Assembly (NCBI GenBank): GCA_016706865.1
Contig: JADJIS010000002.1
Coordinates: 1,054,001 to 1,118,000 of the forward strand
Origin: Bacteroidota bacterium
GTDB taxonomy: Bacteria > Bacteroidota > Bacteroidia > Chitinophagales > BACL12
Direction of reading: 5' to 3'
Length of the DNA stretch: 64,000 bases
Shown here in pieces: positions 51,312 through 60,703 of the stretch. The translations under genes were made by a program, and so were the position numbers. Position 1 is the first letter of the stretch; the number at the start of each line of letters is the position of its first letter. The notes beneath the pieces were generated by a model, which saw only the letters and a list, made by a program, of their open reading frames with translations, had not been told where the DNA came from and searched no databases.

Positions 51312-53905
51312 AGGACTTCATTTTCAGTAACGAAAATCAACCAACCAAACAAAGGGTAGGAGGGAAGGCGTTTAACCTTTTTCAATTGTTAGATCTGAAT
51401 ATTGTTGTCCCTAAATTTGTTGTTATTCCAAATACCGCACTTCAACATATTTTACAAACTGTTAATCCCAATAATATTGAACAGATCACATCAAGAATTT
51501 CATCTTTTCAATTTTCTGATGATCACTTTATGGAACTATCAGATTATTTTGAAAAGGATATTTTATTTGCGGTAAGATCATCAGGAATAGATGAAGATGG
51601 AAAAGAAAAATCCTATGCCGGGCAATTTGAAACCAAACTTTGTGTTCCTTTTGCAGAATTGGGCAATGCAGTAAAACAAATATGGTTATCTGCCTATAGC
51701 GATCGAATTAAGATATATCAAAAATCTAATTCATTTTCTCAGATTGGAAATATTGCTGTTATAATTCAGGAAATGATTCAGGCGGAAACTGCAGGTGTTG
51801 CGTTCGGAATTAACCCATTAAATAATCACAAAGAGGAAAAAGTAATCAATGCAGTTTATGGTTTAGGGGAAGGATTGGTTTCCGGACTTTTAACTGCAGA
51901 TCAATATATTTATCGGGAAAACGGAATTGAAAAAATTATTGCCGAAAAAACAGAAAAGGTGGTCTTTGATGAAAATGGAGCACAAGGAACCATAGTCGAA
52001 AAAGTAGCACTAAACTTAGTAGGTCTTCCTGCACTGCATGACGACCAGATAATACAAGTTGCAAAAGTGTTAGATATATTGGAACAACATTACAAACATC
52101 CTCAGGATATTGAATTTGCATTTTATTTAAATAAATTATATTTATTGCAAAGCAGACCGGTTACTGCCTTGCCAAAAGGGATTTCTGAAAAAGTAAAAAT
52201 TATTTGGGATAACAGTAATATTATTGAATCATATCCAGGTACAACTTTACCTTTGACATATTCCTTCATAACTAAAATGTATGAAGCTGTTTATCGTCAG
52301 CTTTCTGCAGTTTTAGGCATCTCTGCCAAAAAAATAAATGCTCATACACATGTTTATGCTAATATGTTGGGCTTATTACATGGGAGAGTTTATTATAATT
52401 TGAATAGTTGGTACACTTCTCTTTCTTTATTACCCGGATATGCTGTGAATGCTGAATTTATGGAAAAAATGATGGGGGTAAAAGAAAAGTTTGATTTCCC
52501 TGTTGGAAAGAAAAAAACGGGATTTAAAGATTATTGGGATATAGCAGTTGCAATTTATAGTATTTTAAAAAACCTTTTTACCATCGAACGACAGCGTAAA
52601 CGATTTCAGTCATATTTTAATAAAGTAATGATGGAATATGAAGCTATAAATTTTGCCAAAAAGGATACTCATGAATTAATGAGATTATATTTTAGATTTG
52701 AACAAACACTCGTTAAAAAATGGAAAGCTCCCTTAGTGAATGATTTTTTTGCTATGGTGTTTTTTGGTTTATTACAAAAGCAGGTAGTAAAATTGGGTTT
52801 TAAGGAAGAGGAAAATTTGCACAATGATCTCATATCCGGATCAAAGGATATTATCACTACAGAACCAATTGAACTCACTCTTAAAATTGCTGCTTTAATA
52901 TTAAAAAATCCGCTGGCAACAAAATTATTTAAAGAAAATGATCCGCCATTTATTGCGAATGCACTTTCAGGGAAGGAATTTTATGAGATACAGGATGCAA
53001 TTGATAATTATATCTATTTATGGGGTGACAGAAGTGTAGGTGAATTAAAATTGGAAACAATAACCTATAAACAGAATTCGGAAAATTATCTGCGTGTTTT
53101 GAAATCGTATGTGAGTAAAGGATTGGAAAACAACAGTTATTTTGAAACTAAAAATTCTACCGTAAGAGAAACAGCCGAGTTAAATGTAAGATCAAAATTG
53201 GGTGGACCTTTTAAGAGATGGTTTTTTAATTATATTTTAAGAAAAGCGAGGTATTTTGTAAGTAACAGGGAGAACCTTCGATATCAGAGAACCAGAGGTT
53301 TTGGTATGGTGAGAAAGATCTTTTTGGCGATGGGAGAAAAATTAGCTCAAAACAGAATTTTGGAAAATGGCAGAGATATTTTTTATCTCACCATAAATGA
53401 AATAAAAACAATAGTACAGGGTGAAAAAAATTATGTAAATTATATATTGTTGGTTTCCGAAAGGAAGAAACAATATCTTCAATATGAAAAAACAAATTTG
53501 CCCGAGAGATTGATCACAAGCGATATAACTGCAAGTGATCTTGTTGTTGACTATAATAAAGATTTAGAGGATCACAGCGCCAAATTGGAACTAAAAGGAA
53601 TTGGTTGTTGTGCAGGAGTAGTAAGAGCGAAAATTGTTGTTGTGCATTCTCCGGATGAAATTGACGATCTGAATAATTCTATTTTAGTAACCAGCAGCAC
53701 TGATCCTGGTTGGGTTACATTATTTCCAACCTGCGCCGCTATTTTAGTGGAACGCGGAAGTCTTTTGAGCCATTCGGCAATTGTTTCCAGAGAACTTGGA
53801 ATTCCTTGTATCGTTGGCATAAAAGATCTTTTGCAGATAGTAAAAACAGGTATGGAAGTGGAGATGAACGGAAGCACAGGTATTATAAAAATTCTTTCGA
53901 AATAA
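51308..53905 (+). CDS. PEP-synthase/rifampin-phosphotransferase-like dikinase
   Basis: The 865-aa protein shows the three-part layout of the pyruvate phosphate dikinase superfamily, closest in order to rifampin phosphotransferase. It has an ATP-grasp region (1-300: VGGKAFNLFQLLDL, FAVRSSGIDEDG, LYLLQSRPVTALP), a long helical substrate domain (about 305-750, beginning WDNSNIIESYPGTTLPLTYS), and a swivelling phospho-His domain with His822 in ERGSLLSHSAIVSRELGIP. Such enzymes use ATP to phosphorylate a hydroxyl, releasing AMP and phosphate. The substrate is unknown; PEP formation is less likely since the PEP-binding barrel is absent. It overlaps the UbiA gene. Confidence 0.85.
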   Translation: MKDFIFSNENQPTKQRVGGKAFNLFQLLDLNIVVPKFVVIPNTALQHILQTVNPNNIEQITSRISSFQFSDDHFMELSDYFEKDILFAVRSSGIDEDGKEKSYAGQFETKLCVPFAELGNAVKQIWLSAYSDRIKIYQKSNSFSQIGNIAVIIQEMIQAETAGVAFGINPLNNHKEEKVINAVYGLGEGLVSGLLTADQYIYRENGIEKIIAEKTEKVVFDENGAQGTIVEKVALNLVGLPALHDDQIIQVAKVLDILEQHYKHPQDIEFAFYLNKLYLLQSRPVTALPKGISEKVKIIWDNSNIIESYPGTTLPLTYSFITKMYEAVYRQLSAVLGISAKKINAHTHVYANMLGLLHGRVYYNLNSWYTSLSLLPGYAVNAEFMEKMMGVKEKFDFPVGKKKTGFKDYWDIAVAIYSILKNLFTIERQRKRFQSYFNKVMMEYEAINFAKKDTHELMRLYFRFEQTLVKKWKAPLVNDFFAMVFFGLLQKQVVKLGFKEEENLHNDLISGSKDIITTEPIELTLKIAALILKNPLATKLFKENDPPFIANALSGKEFYEIQDAIDNYIYLWGDRSVGELKLETITYKQNSENYLRVLKSYVSKGLENNSYFETKNSTVRETAELNVRSKLGGPFKRWFFNYILRKARYFVSNRENLRYQRTRGFGMVRKIFLAMGEKLAQNRILENGRDIFYLTINEIKTIVQGEKNYVNYILLVSERKKQYLQYEKTNLPERLITSDITASDLVVDYNKDLEDHSAKLELKGIGCCAGVVRAKIVVVHSPDEIDDLNNSILVTSSTDPGWVTLFPTCAAILVERGSLLSHSAIVSRELGIPCIVGIKDLLQIVKTGMEVEMNGSTGIIKILSK

Positions 53906-54994
53906 ATGGAAAAGAAATTTTTACATAAAGCTAATCTGGATATCATTCACTATGCAAATTGTTGGGAGGATGCTGATGTGCTTGTAAAAGGATTGTCGCC
54001 AAAACCTGGTGCCTCAGTTTTATCCATTGCATCCGCGGGAGATAATGCCTTTGCTTTATTAAGTTCGGATCCTGAAAAATTAGTGGCAATTGATCTTAAC
54101 AGCGAACAATTATATCTTACAGAATTAAAACAAATTGCAATTAAACATTTTGAATATTCCGATTTTCTTCAGTTTATTGGAGTGTCAGCTTGTCCAGACA
54201 GATTAAAGATGTTGGATCTAATAAATACTGACCTTTCTTCCTCGGCTCAACATTTTTGGTGGCAAAATCGTGAATACATTAAAAATGGATTAATTTATTG
54301 TGGAAAATTTGAAAGATACTTTTTGTTATTTAGGAAATATATTTTACCACTCGTTCATTCCAAACGCGACGTAAAAAAATTATTCAGTTTGAAATCTGCC
54401 GGAGAACAGGAAATGTTCTATAAAAAAAGCTGGAATACTTTTAGGTGGAGACTACTGTTTAGCGTCTTTTTTAGCAAATTTGTAATGGGAAGATTTGGGC
54501 GCGATCCCGAATTTTTGAAGCAGGTGGAGATAAACGTGGAAGAATTTATATTTTCAAGGGCTGAAAAACACCTTTCAGATATAAATTGTCAGCGGAATTA
54601 CTTTTTATTTATGATCATGAATGGCAAGTTCGGTCTGGAGTTACCATTTTATTTGCGGGAGACAAATTATAATCAAATTAGAAGTAATATTGGCAAACTG
54701 GAGTTGATGGAGGGATATGCACAGGATGCAGTTAAAATGGGGAAGAAGTTTGATTATTTGAATCTTTCCAATATTTTTGAATATATGCCAATACCAGTTT
54801 TTCAAGAAACTGCAAATGCACTGTATGAGGGAATCAAATCAGGGGGAAAAATTGCTTATTGGAATTTAATGGTAGAAAGAAAAATGTCGGCCCTGTTTCC
54901 TGAAAAATTCAGATCCATTGCAGTTTCGCCGGAAATTAAATCGGCAGATATGGGTTTTTTTTACCGCGATTTTATTTGTGATGAACGTATATGA
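53906..54994 (+). CDS. BtaA-like DUF3419 protein (SAM aminocarboxypropyl transferase)
   Basis: The 362-aa protein matches the DUF3419 family. The SAM-binding region VLSIASAGDNAFALL (38-52) and the preceding HYANCWEDADVL are the hallmarks, followed by LVAIDLNSEQLYL and a helical C-terminus. The known member BtaA transfers a 3-amino-3-carboxypropyl group from SAM to diacylglycerol in betaine-lipid synthesis. The BtaB methyltransferase is not present next to it, so the product may be a non-methylated homoserine-type lipid or a different acceptor. It begins at the base after the stop of the dikinase gene. Confidence 0.87.
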   Translation: MEKKFLHKANLDIIHYANCWEDADVLVKGLSPKPGASVLSIASAGDNAFALLSSDPEKLVAIDLNSEQLYLTELKQIAIKHFEYSDFLQFIGVSACPDRLKMLDLINTDLSSSAQHFWWQNREYIKNGLIYCGKFERYFLLFRKYILPLVHSKRDVKKLFSLKSAGEQEMFYKKSWNTFRWRLLFSVFFSKFVMGRFGRDPEFLKQVEINVEEFIFSRAEKHLSDINCQRNYFLFMIMNGKFGLELPFYLRETNYNQIRSNIGKLELMEGYAQDAVKMGKKFDYLNLSNIFEYMPIPVFQETANALYEGIKSGGKIAYWNLMVERKMSALFPEKFRSIAVSPEIKSADMGFFYRDFICDERI

Positions 54995-55686
54995 ATACTG
55001 AAATTAAAAATATTATTTTACTTGGTGGTGCATTTTTACTTTTATTTGCATGTGCCGAATTATTGTATCGTAAATACAAGGTAAGGGCAGAGTATACAAG
55101 AAAAATGGTTCATGTTGGGACGGGATTATTAACTCTTTTGTTTCCTTTACTTCTTTCAAATCATTGGTCAGTTTTATTTTTATGCGGGTCGTTTCTCATT
55201 ATATTATTATTGAGTTTAAAATATAAATTTCTTCCCGGCATTAATGCTATAGATAGAATTTCCTACGGCAGTATTGCCTATCCTATTATTGTTTTTATTT
55301 GTTATTTAGTTTGGGAACAGGTGGAGAAACCCCTCTCAGGCGATGTTATTAGTTATATGTTTTTTTATCTTCCAATTCTCATAATGGCGCTTGCAGACCC
55401 TGCTGCAGCTTTGGTGGGAAAGGCGTATCCAATCGGCGTTTTTAAATGGGGTGGAGAGCAGAAATCTTTTGCAGGAAGTTTTGCATTTTTTTGTGTTGCT
55501 TTTATCATTAGTATTCTGTTTTTTATTAACTCATCCACCCTTTCACTTTTAACTGCGTTGTTTTTTGCGTTTATTTTGGCGATTTTAGCTGCATTTACTG
55601 AAGTTATTAGTAAAAAGGGACTAGATAATCTCACCATACCCCTGACTGTTTTAATGGTGTTGTACGTTTTAATCATTATTTTATGA
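54991..55686 (+). CDS. Polyprenol/phytol kinase-like membrane protein
   Basis: The 231-aa protein has about seven membrane spans and the motifs of the dolichol kinase / phytol kinase (VTE5/SEC59) group: RKMVHVGTGLLTLLFP, ALADPAAALVGK (the nucleotide-binding signature), SFAGSFAFF, and TEVISKKGLDNLTIP near the C-terminus. Members phosphorylate an isoprenoid alcohol using CTP; the fold is shared with phosphatidate cytidylyltransferases, so lipid-CDP formation is an alternative. It fits an isoprenoid-linked operon. It overlaps both neighbours by four bases (ATGA). Confidence 0.85.
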   Translation: MNTEIKNIILLGGAFLLLFACAELLYRKYKVRAEYTRKMVHVGTGLLTLLFPLLLSNHWSVLFLCGSFLIILLLSLKYKFLPGINAIDRISYGSIAYPIIVFICYLVWEQVEKPLSGDVISYMFFYLPILIMALADPAAALVGKAYPIGVFKWGGEQKSFAGSFAFFCVAFIISILFFINSSTLSLLTALFFAFILAILAAFTEVISKKGLDNLTIPLTVLMVLYVLIIIL

Positions 55687-56702
55687 GTACTCTGCAGGTA
55701 AAAAGAGTAACTGAAATTAACGTAATTGAAGCGCTCTCAGTTGATTTGTTGAAAAATATTTACACCTCTCATGAATTAGAAAATAAAACAGATAACAATT
55801 ATAATCAGGAATATTTAGCATTTGTAATATTTGTAATAAAGGGACATAATCCTGTAGGTAGATTGGCCGTTTATGAAAATCAGCAAATTCGCCAAGACGA
55901 AAGCAACGCCTTGGTAATAGGCAATTTTGAATGTATTAACGATAAGGATGTTGCAGCCTTATTATTTCAGGAAGCGGAATTGTTTGCCAAAGAAAACTCC
56001 TATTCTGCTTTGATAGGTCCTATAAATGGCAGCACCTGGGACAATTACAGGTTGCCCGTAGAAGGAGTACACCCAAGATTTTTTACGGAAGAATTGTTGA
56101 AGAACTATTATCCAATACACTTCCGGCAAAATAAATTTGAAATACTTACGGAATATTATTCCACCATTATTTCAAATTTAAATGAATACATAAGTGATTT
56201 AGAGCCACCAAGAGATATCTTTTTAAATTCTTCCGGGCTTCAGGTAAGGGGAATATCTAAAGAGAATTTTCAGGAGGATATGAAGTTGGTATATAAATTC
56301 TCCATGGATTTATTTTCTTCCAATTATTTATTCTCACCTGTTTCAGAAACTTATTTTTTGAAAAAGTATCTTCCAATAAAACAATTTATTGATCCGGATT
56401 ATTGTTTGTTGGTATTTGATAAAAATGATCTGGTGGCTTTATTTTTTTGTTTGCCTGATATTTTTAATCCTTCTTCATCAACACTTATCGTAAAAACGAT
56501 AGCAGGAAAATTCGGCCGGAAATATGCAGGAATCGCCTCATGGTTATTTAGACGGATCATTAAAAAAGCAATGCAAAATGGATATACACACATTATAAAT
56601 GCATTTATGCATAAAAATAATACTTCCTTAAATATTTCGCGTAAATATAAAAGTGAGATCATAAGAACCTATTGTCTTTATATCAAACACTTGGAAAAAT
56701 GA
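55683..56702 (+). CDS. GNAT-like acyltransferase family protein
   Basis: The 339-aa protein resembles a large group of two-lobed GNAT-like proteins. The stretch ALIGPINGSTWDNYRLPVEG followed by a Pro/Tyr-rich segment (LLKNYYPIHFRQNKFEIL) is the recognisable motif of that group, though the usual Asn-Phe-Thr of the core is changed. The C-terminal lobe (IASWLFRRIIKKAMQNG, INAFMHKNNTSLNISRK) has the Asn-rich acetyl-CoA-fold end. It may acylate an amino group, which would fit an aminocarboxypropyl product, but that is inference. It overlaps both neighbours by 4 bases. Confidence 0.7.
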   Translation: MSTLQVKRVTEINVIEALSVDLLKNIYTSHELENKTDNNYNQEYLAFVIFVIKGHNPVGRLAVYENQQIRQDESNALVIGNFECINDKDVAALLFQEAELFAKENSYSALIGPINGSTWDNYRLPVEGVHPRFFTEELLKNYYPIHFRQNKFEILTEYYSTIISNLNEYISDLEPPRDIFLNSSGLQVRGISKENFQEDMKLVYKFSMDLFSSNYLFSPVSETYFLKKYLPIKQFIDPDYCLLVFDKNDLVALFFCLPDIFNPSSSTLIVKTIAGKFGRKYAGIASWLFRRIIKKAMQNGYTHIINAFMHKNNTSLNISRKYKSEIIRTYCLYIKHLEK

Positions 56703-58222
56703 CCTTGGAAAATTCTGATAATATAACTTCTCTTTTTTTAAAAGCTGCAAATCAGCACCCTGATAATGTTGCTATTATTGAGGGGGTAAATAATATTACT
56801 TATGGTCAGTTAGAAATGCAAGTGAAAAATTACGCAGCCTATTTGTTGAAGAAAGGTATTAAGCCGGGAGATAGAATTCTTGTTTTTGTTCCAATGGGTA
56901 TTAATTTGTACAAAACAGTGCTTGCTGTTTTTCACATTGGGGCTGTTGCTGTTTTTTTGGACGAATGGGTTAGCTTAAAACGATTAGAATTATGTTGCAG
57001 GATCGCAAAATGTAAGGCGTTTATTGCTCCTTGGAAAATAAGAACTTTGTCTATTCTATCTAAAGAACTGCGCGCTATTCCAATTAAATTAAATGTTACG
57101 GGTAGAGGGGATATTTCGAATATTTCCTTATATGCTTCCAAACCTAATGATAGTGCTTTGATCACTTTTACCACCGGGAGCACAGGTAATCCAAAAGCTG
57201 CTAATAGAACTAACCAGTTCTTATTGGCGCAGTATAATGCATTACAACCACTATTACCCGAAAATTCTAAAGTTGATATGACGATGTTGCCAATAGTTTT
57301 ACTTTTGAATTTGGGCACAGGCAAAACTTCGGTAGTAACAAAATTTAATCCCCGTAAACCTGAAAAATTTCAAGCAGGAAGTGTTTATGCTCAATTAAAA
57401 GAAAATGGAGTTCAATCATTAACATTTTCTCCTTACTATTTATTAGAGATATCAAAATATCTTCTTAAAAATGAATTGAATTTGCCGGAGCTTAAAAGTA
57501 TTATTTCCGGAGGTGGACCAATTTTTCCTGATGAGGCTAAAATAATTGCGAAGGCATTTAAAGATGTGAAATGTGACATTGTTTACGGATCTACTGAATC
57601 CGAACCCATTGCACATACAGACATTTTAAATTTTTTAAATATCAGCAATGAAATAAAAGCTGATGAAGGATTATTTGTTGGAAAAATTGATATTTCAGCC
57701 AGCGTTAAAATTATTCCAATTAAGGATTCTGAGGTAAATACCATTGAATCGTTACCATTACGACACGTAGGGGAGATAATTGTTTCAGGTTCCCATGTTC
57801 TTACATCATATTTTAACAGTGAAGATGCTTTCCGATTAAATAAGATCAAAAGTGAAAATACCATCTGGCATAGAACCGGTGATGCAGGCTGGTTAAATGA
57901 AAAAAATGAATTGTTTTTAATGGGAAGATGTAAACAAATCATTCATTGGCAAAACAGGAATCTTTATCCTTTTTTAGTGGAGCAATACCTTAAATCAATT
58001 CCGGGAATTTTGATGGGGACCCTTATAGAATATGAAAATGTGCCGGTGCTTGTAATCCAACTTGAGTCTGGAGAAATGAAGGAAAGTATTTTAAACGAAA
58101 TAAATAAAGGTGCATATGCTGAATTTAAAAAATATTTTCTTTTGAATATCCCAATGGATAAAAGGCATAATTCAAAAATTGATTATGATGGACTATTACA
58201 TGCGATGAAAAAAAATAGATAG
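56699..58222 (+). CDS. AMP-dependent acyl ligase (OleC/fatty-acyl-like)
   Basis: I start at the ATG at 56699 (ATGA overlap with the previous stop), not 56672. The roughly 507-aa enzyme has the adenylation motif FTTGSTGNPKAANRT, in which the usual PKG is replaced by PKA, a second motif YGSTESEPIAHTD, HRTGDAGWLNE, and the C-terminal catalytic Lys in RHNSKIDYDGL. The order and the RHN(S/A)KI ending resemble OleC-type and fatty-acyl-AMP ligases. It activates a carboxylate with ATP, probably an acyl chain. It is the last gene of the operon; a convergent TonB receptor gene ends four bases away. Confidence 0.88.
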   Translation: MTLENSDNITSLFLKAANQHPDNVAIIEGVNNITYGQLEMQVKNYAAYLLKKGIKPGDRILVFVPMGINLYKTVLAVFHIGAVAVFLDEWVSLKRLELCCRIAKCKAFIAPWKIRTLSILSKELRAIPIKLNVTGRGDISNISLYASKPNDSALITFTTGSTGNPKAANRTNQFLLAQYNALQPLLPENSKVDMTMLPIVLLLNLGTGKTSVVTKFNPRKPEKFQAGSVYAQLKENGVQSLTFSPYYLLEISKYLLKNELNLPELKSIISGGGPIFPDEAKIIAKAFKDVKCDIVYGSTESEPIAHTDILNFLNISNEIKADEGLFVGKIDISASVKIIPIKDSEVNTIESLPLRHVGEIIVSGSHVLTSYFNSEDAFRLNKIKSENTIWHRTGDAGWLNEKNELFLMGRCKQIIHWQNRNLYPFLVEQYLKSIPGILMGTLIEYENVPVLVIQLESGEMKESILNEINKGAYAEFKKYFLLNIPMDKRHNSKIDYDGLLHAMKKNR

Positions 58223-58226
58223 TTTA

Positions 58227-60611
58227 TTAAATTTCTATAATAATACCAATACTTGGCAGCACGGTTCCGGAAACATTTTCCAGATCAGTCACCTGATATC
58301 GCGTTGGATCAATCGGATCTACAACCATGTTACCGCTTTCATCAGTAACAGCAATTATATATGGCTGTAATTCAGTTTTATGATTGTAAACATTTTGTAC
58401 ATCAACATACACATCAAGATTCCAATGATCAAAAAACCATTTTTTGTCAATACGAACATCGAGTTGATGAAAGGGATCAAGTCTTTTTGCATTTAATTGA
58501 TCAAAATCCAACACGCCTTGTTTATTCAAGTCCCAAACATAAATTAGCGAGGAATAATTTTTATCGTAAGGTGTATAAGGCAATCCTCCCGAATATCTCC
58601 ACTTGATTCCGGCTTCCCAATTCCCTTTGAATTTTTTTCCGGCGGTTAAAGAAATAATTGTTTTATTGTCCCAGGAGGAAGCCACTAATTCTCCTGTTTT
58701 ATCTTCAAACTCGCTGGTAACGTAAGTAACAGCAAGAATGCCGTAGAAATTCTTAAATAACTTTTGTTGTGCGAAAAATTCTACTCCGTAACTTCTGCCT
58801 GTGCCAATGGAAACAACTTCTTCATCACCCACTACACCAAAATCAGCTCCGAGGTTTGCAAGTGACACCGAATCACGAATGCTGAATGGATAACCGGAAT
58901 ACTTTTTATAAAATCCTTCAAGTGTAAAACGCAATCCGTTGTTTGGACGAAATTCTACCCCACCAACTATATGATCACATTGTATATAAGTAATATTATT
59001 CGATTGATTTACAAAATTATTTTCTCCCTCGGCATAGCCCAATATGGTATAGGCAGGTAATTGATAATAGATGCCGGTATTAAAATTTAAATTCCATTCA
59101 TCTGTTAATCTGTAACTGACAGAAAATCTCGGTGAAATTTGTTTGAACAAATTATTCATTTCATCCGAATAATCATTTGCATCGGCGCGAAGCCCTAATG
59201 ATAAGGTCAGGCGGTAATTAAAAAAACTTGTTGAGGTTTGCGCAAAGGCTCCCCATTTATTTATTTTTAAATTTGAAATATAATCTATCGTAATTACAGA
59301 AGTATCAATAGGAATAAGTTGATAAGTGTCGTTTGAATATTTTGCAAACTCATAATTAACTCCGGCCTTAAAACGCCAACTTTTAAAAGTAGTGGTTTCT
59401 TCGTAACGAAATTTATTTTCAGCCTCTCTGCTGGTATAATCAAAGATCAAATTTGAAGCTGAGGTTTCATCATTATTCAGATATTTATATGCACTGTTAT
59501 CCAGCATATTTCTACTTGCAACAAAGGTGGAATAACCATTTTCCCGATAGTGTTTGTAAACTCCTCCAATAACATAATTCCACTGCGATTGAACCGGTAA
59601 ATTGCCAAGGATATACTGTTGAAACGCACTGGTATCATCCTCCAGATTTAATTCAAATTGGTCTATTGCTCCTAAACCTATAATGGTTAATTCATTTTTG
59701 GTATTGAATTTTATTTTTTGTTTAAATTGAAAATCGTTATAGGTCGGCAAAAATGGTAACCCTATAGCATCGAATAAAAATTGCAAATAACTTCTTCTCG
59801 CAGAAAATAGAACAGAAGACTTTTCACCTATCGGTCCTTCTGCAGTAATACCAATATCACTTGATCCTACGGTGAATGTTCCGCCCCATTTATCCGTGCG
59901 TCCGTCGCGTTGTTCAAAGGAAAAAACACTGCTTAATGCGTTTCCATAATTTACAGGAAAGGCGCCGGAATAAAATTCCACTTCACGAATAAAATCTACA
60001 TTTATCATACCGACCGGACCTCCACTGGAACCCTGAGTTGCGAAATGATTGATATTTGGCACTTCAATTCCATCCAAATAAAATCTGTTCTCATTTGGAG
60101 CCCCACCTCGAATAATTATATCATTTCGGAATGAAGCAGTATATGTTACACCCGGCAAACTTTGAATTACCCTTGAAATATCTCTGTTTCCCCCCGGATT
60201 ACGCTGTATTTCATTTGATCCAATTGTTCTAAGTGAAAGGGGTGATTCCTCTGTTTTATCTGTAATAGGAGCTTTGATCTCCACAGTTTCAAGCTGACTT
60301 ATCTCCTCTTCTAAAGCAATATTTAATATATAGGGTTTTGCATTGGTGACCTGAATTTCAAAAACATTTTTTTTCTTAAAACCGATAAAACTGAATTCAA
60401 GATTATACAATCCCGGTGCAAGATTTTCTATTTTATAATTTCCCGCATCATCCGTAACAGTGCCAATATTTGTTCCACTTATAATAATAGTTACAAAGGG
60501 CAATGGTTCGTTATTCAAACTATTGTTTACAGTTCCATAAATAATTCCGGTTTGAGCAACGGAAACAGAATTTATCAGAATAAATAAGAGGGGTAATAAT
60601 CCGAACTTCAT
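58227..60611 (-). CDS. TonB-dependent receptor with carboxypeptidase-like domain
   Basis: The 794-aa protein has a signal peptide (to SVAQ), an N-terminal regulatory-like domain (20-110: IIYGTVNNSLNNEPLPFVTI, TVTDDAGNYKIENLAPGLY), a plug (about 115-230: RTIGSNEIQRNPGGNRDIS, FRNDIIIRGGAPNENRFYLDG) and a barrel. The conserved plug signature GGAPNENRFYLDGIEVPNI is typical of a Bacteroidota receptor group. The barrel ends in IIIEI rather than a terminal Phe. It would import a large nutrient; the ligand is unknown. Its 3' end lies 4 bases from that of the acyl ligase gene, and it is on the opposite strand. Confidence 0.92.
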   Translation of the reverse strand: MKFGLLPLLFILINSVSVAQTGIIYGTVNNSLNNEPLPFVTIIISGTNIGTVTDDAGNYKIENLAPGLYNLEFSFIGFKKKNVFEIQVTNAKPYILNIALEEEISQLETVEIKAPITDKTEESPLSLRTIGSNEIQRNPGGNRDISRVIQSLPGVTYTASFRNDIIIRGGAPNENRFYLDGIEVPNINHFATQGSSGGPVGMINVDFIREVEFYSGAFPVNYGNALSSVFSFEQRDGRTDKWGGTFTVGSSDIGITAEGPIGEKSSVLFSARRSYLQFLFDAIGLPFLPTYNDFQFKQKIKFNTKNELTIIGLGAIDQFELNLEDDTSAFQQYILGNLPVQSQWNYVIGGVYKHYRENGYSTFVASRNMLDNSAYKYLNNDETSASNLIFDYTSREAENKFRYEETTTFKSWRFKAGVNYEFAKYSNDTYQLIPIDTSVITIDYISNLKINKWGAFAQTSTSFFNYRLTLSLGLRADANDYSDEMNNLFKQISPRFSVSYRLTDEWNLNFNTGIYYQLPAYTILGYAEGENNFVNQSNNITYIQCDHIVGGVEFRPNNGLRFTLEGFYKKYSGYPFSIRDSVSLANLGADFGVVGDEEVVSIGTGRSYGVEFFAQQKLFKNFYGILAVTYVTSEFEDKTGELVASSWDNKTIISLTAGKKFKGNWEAGIKWRYSGGLPYTPYDKNYSSLIYVWDLNKQGVLDFDQLNAKRLDPFHQLDVRIDKKWFFDHWNLDVYVDVQNVYNHKTELQPYIIAVTDESGNMVVDPIDPTRYQVTDLENVSGTVLPSIGIIIEI

Positions 60612-60703
60612 AGTTGGCTACAACAGCAATTTCTAATATTTGTTTAATTTATATTGCAGAAAAAATTAAAACCTGAATTTAAGGTTATTAATTTTAGTTT
60701 GTG

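Noticed and set aside
53906..54994. Complete betaine-lipid pathway
   Set aside because: No BtaB-like methyltransferase is adjacent, so DGTS synthesis is not supported.
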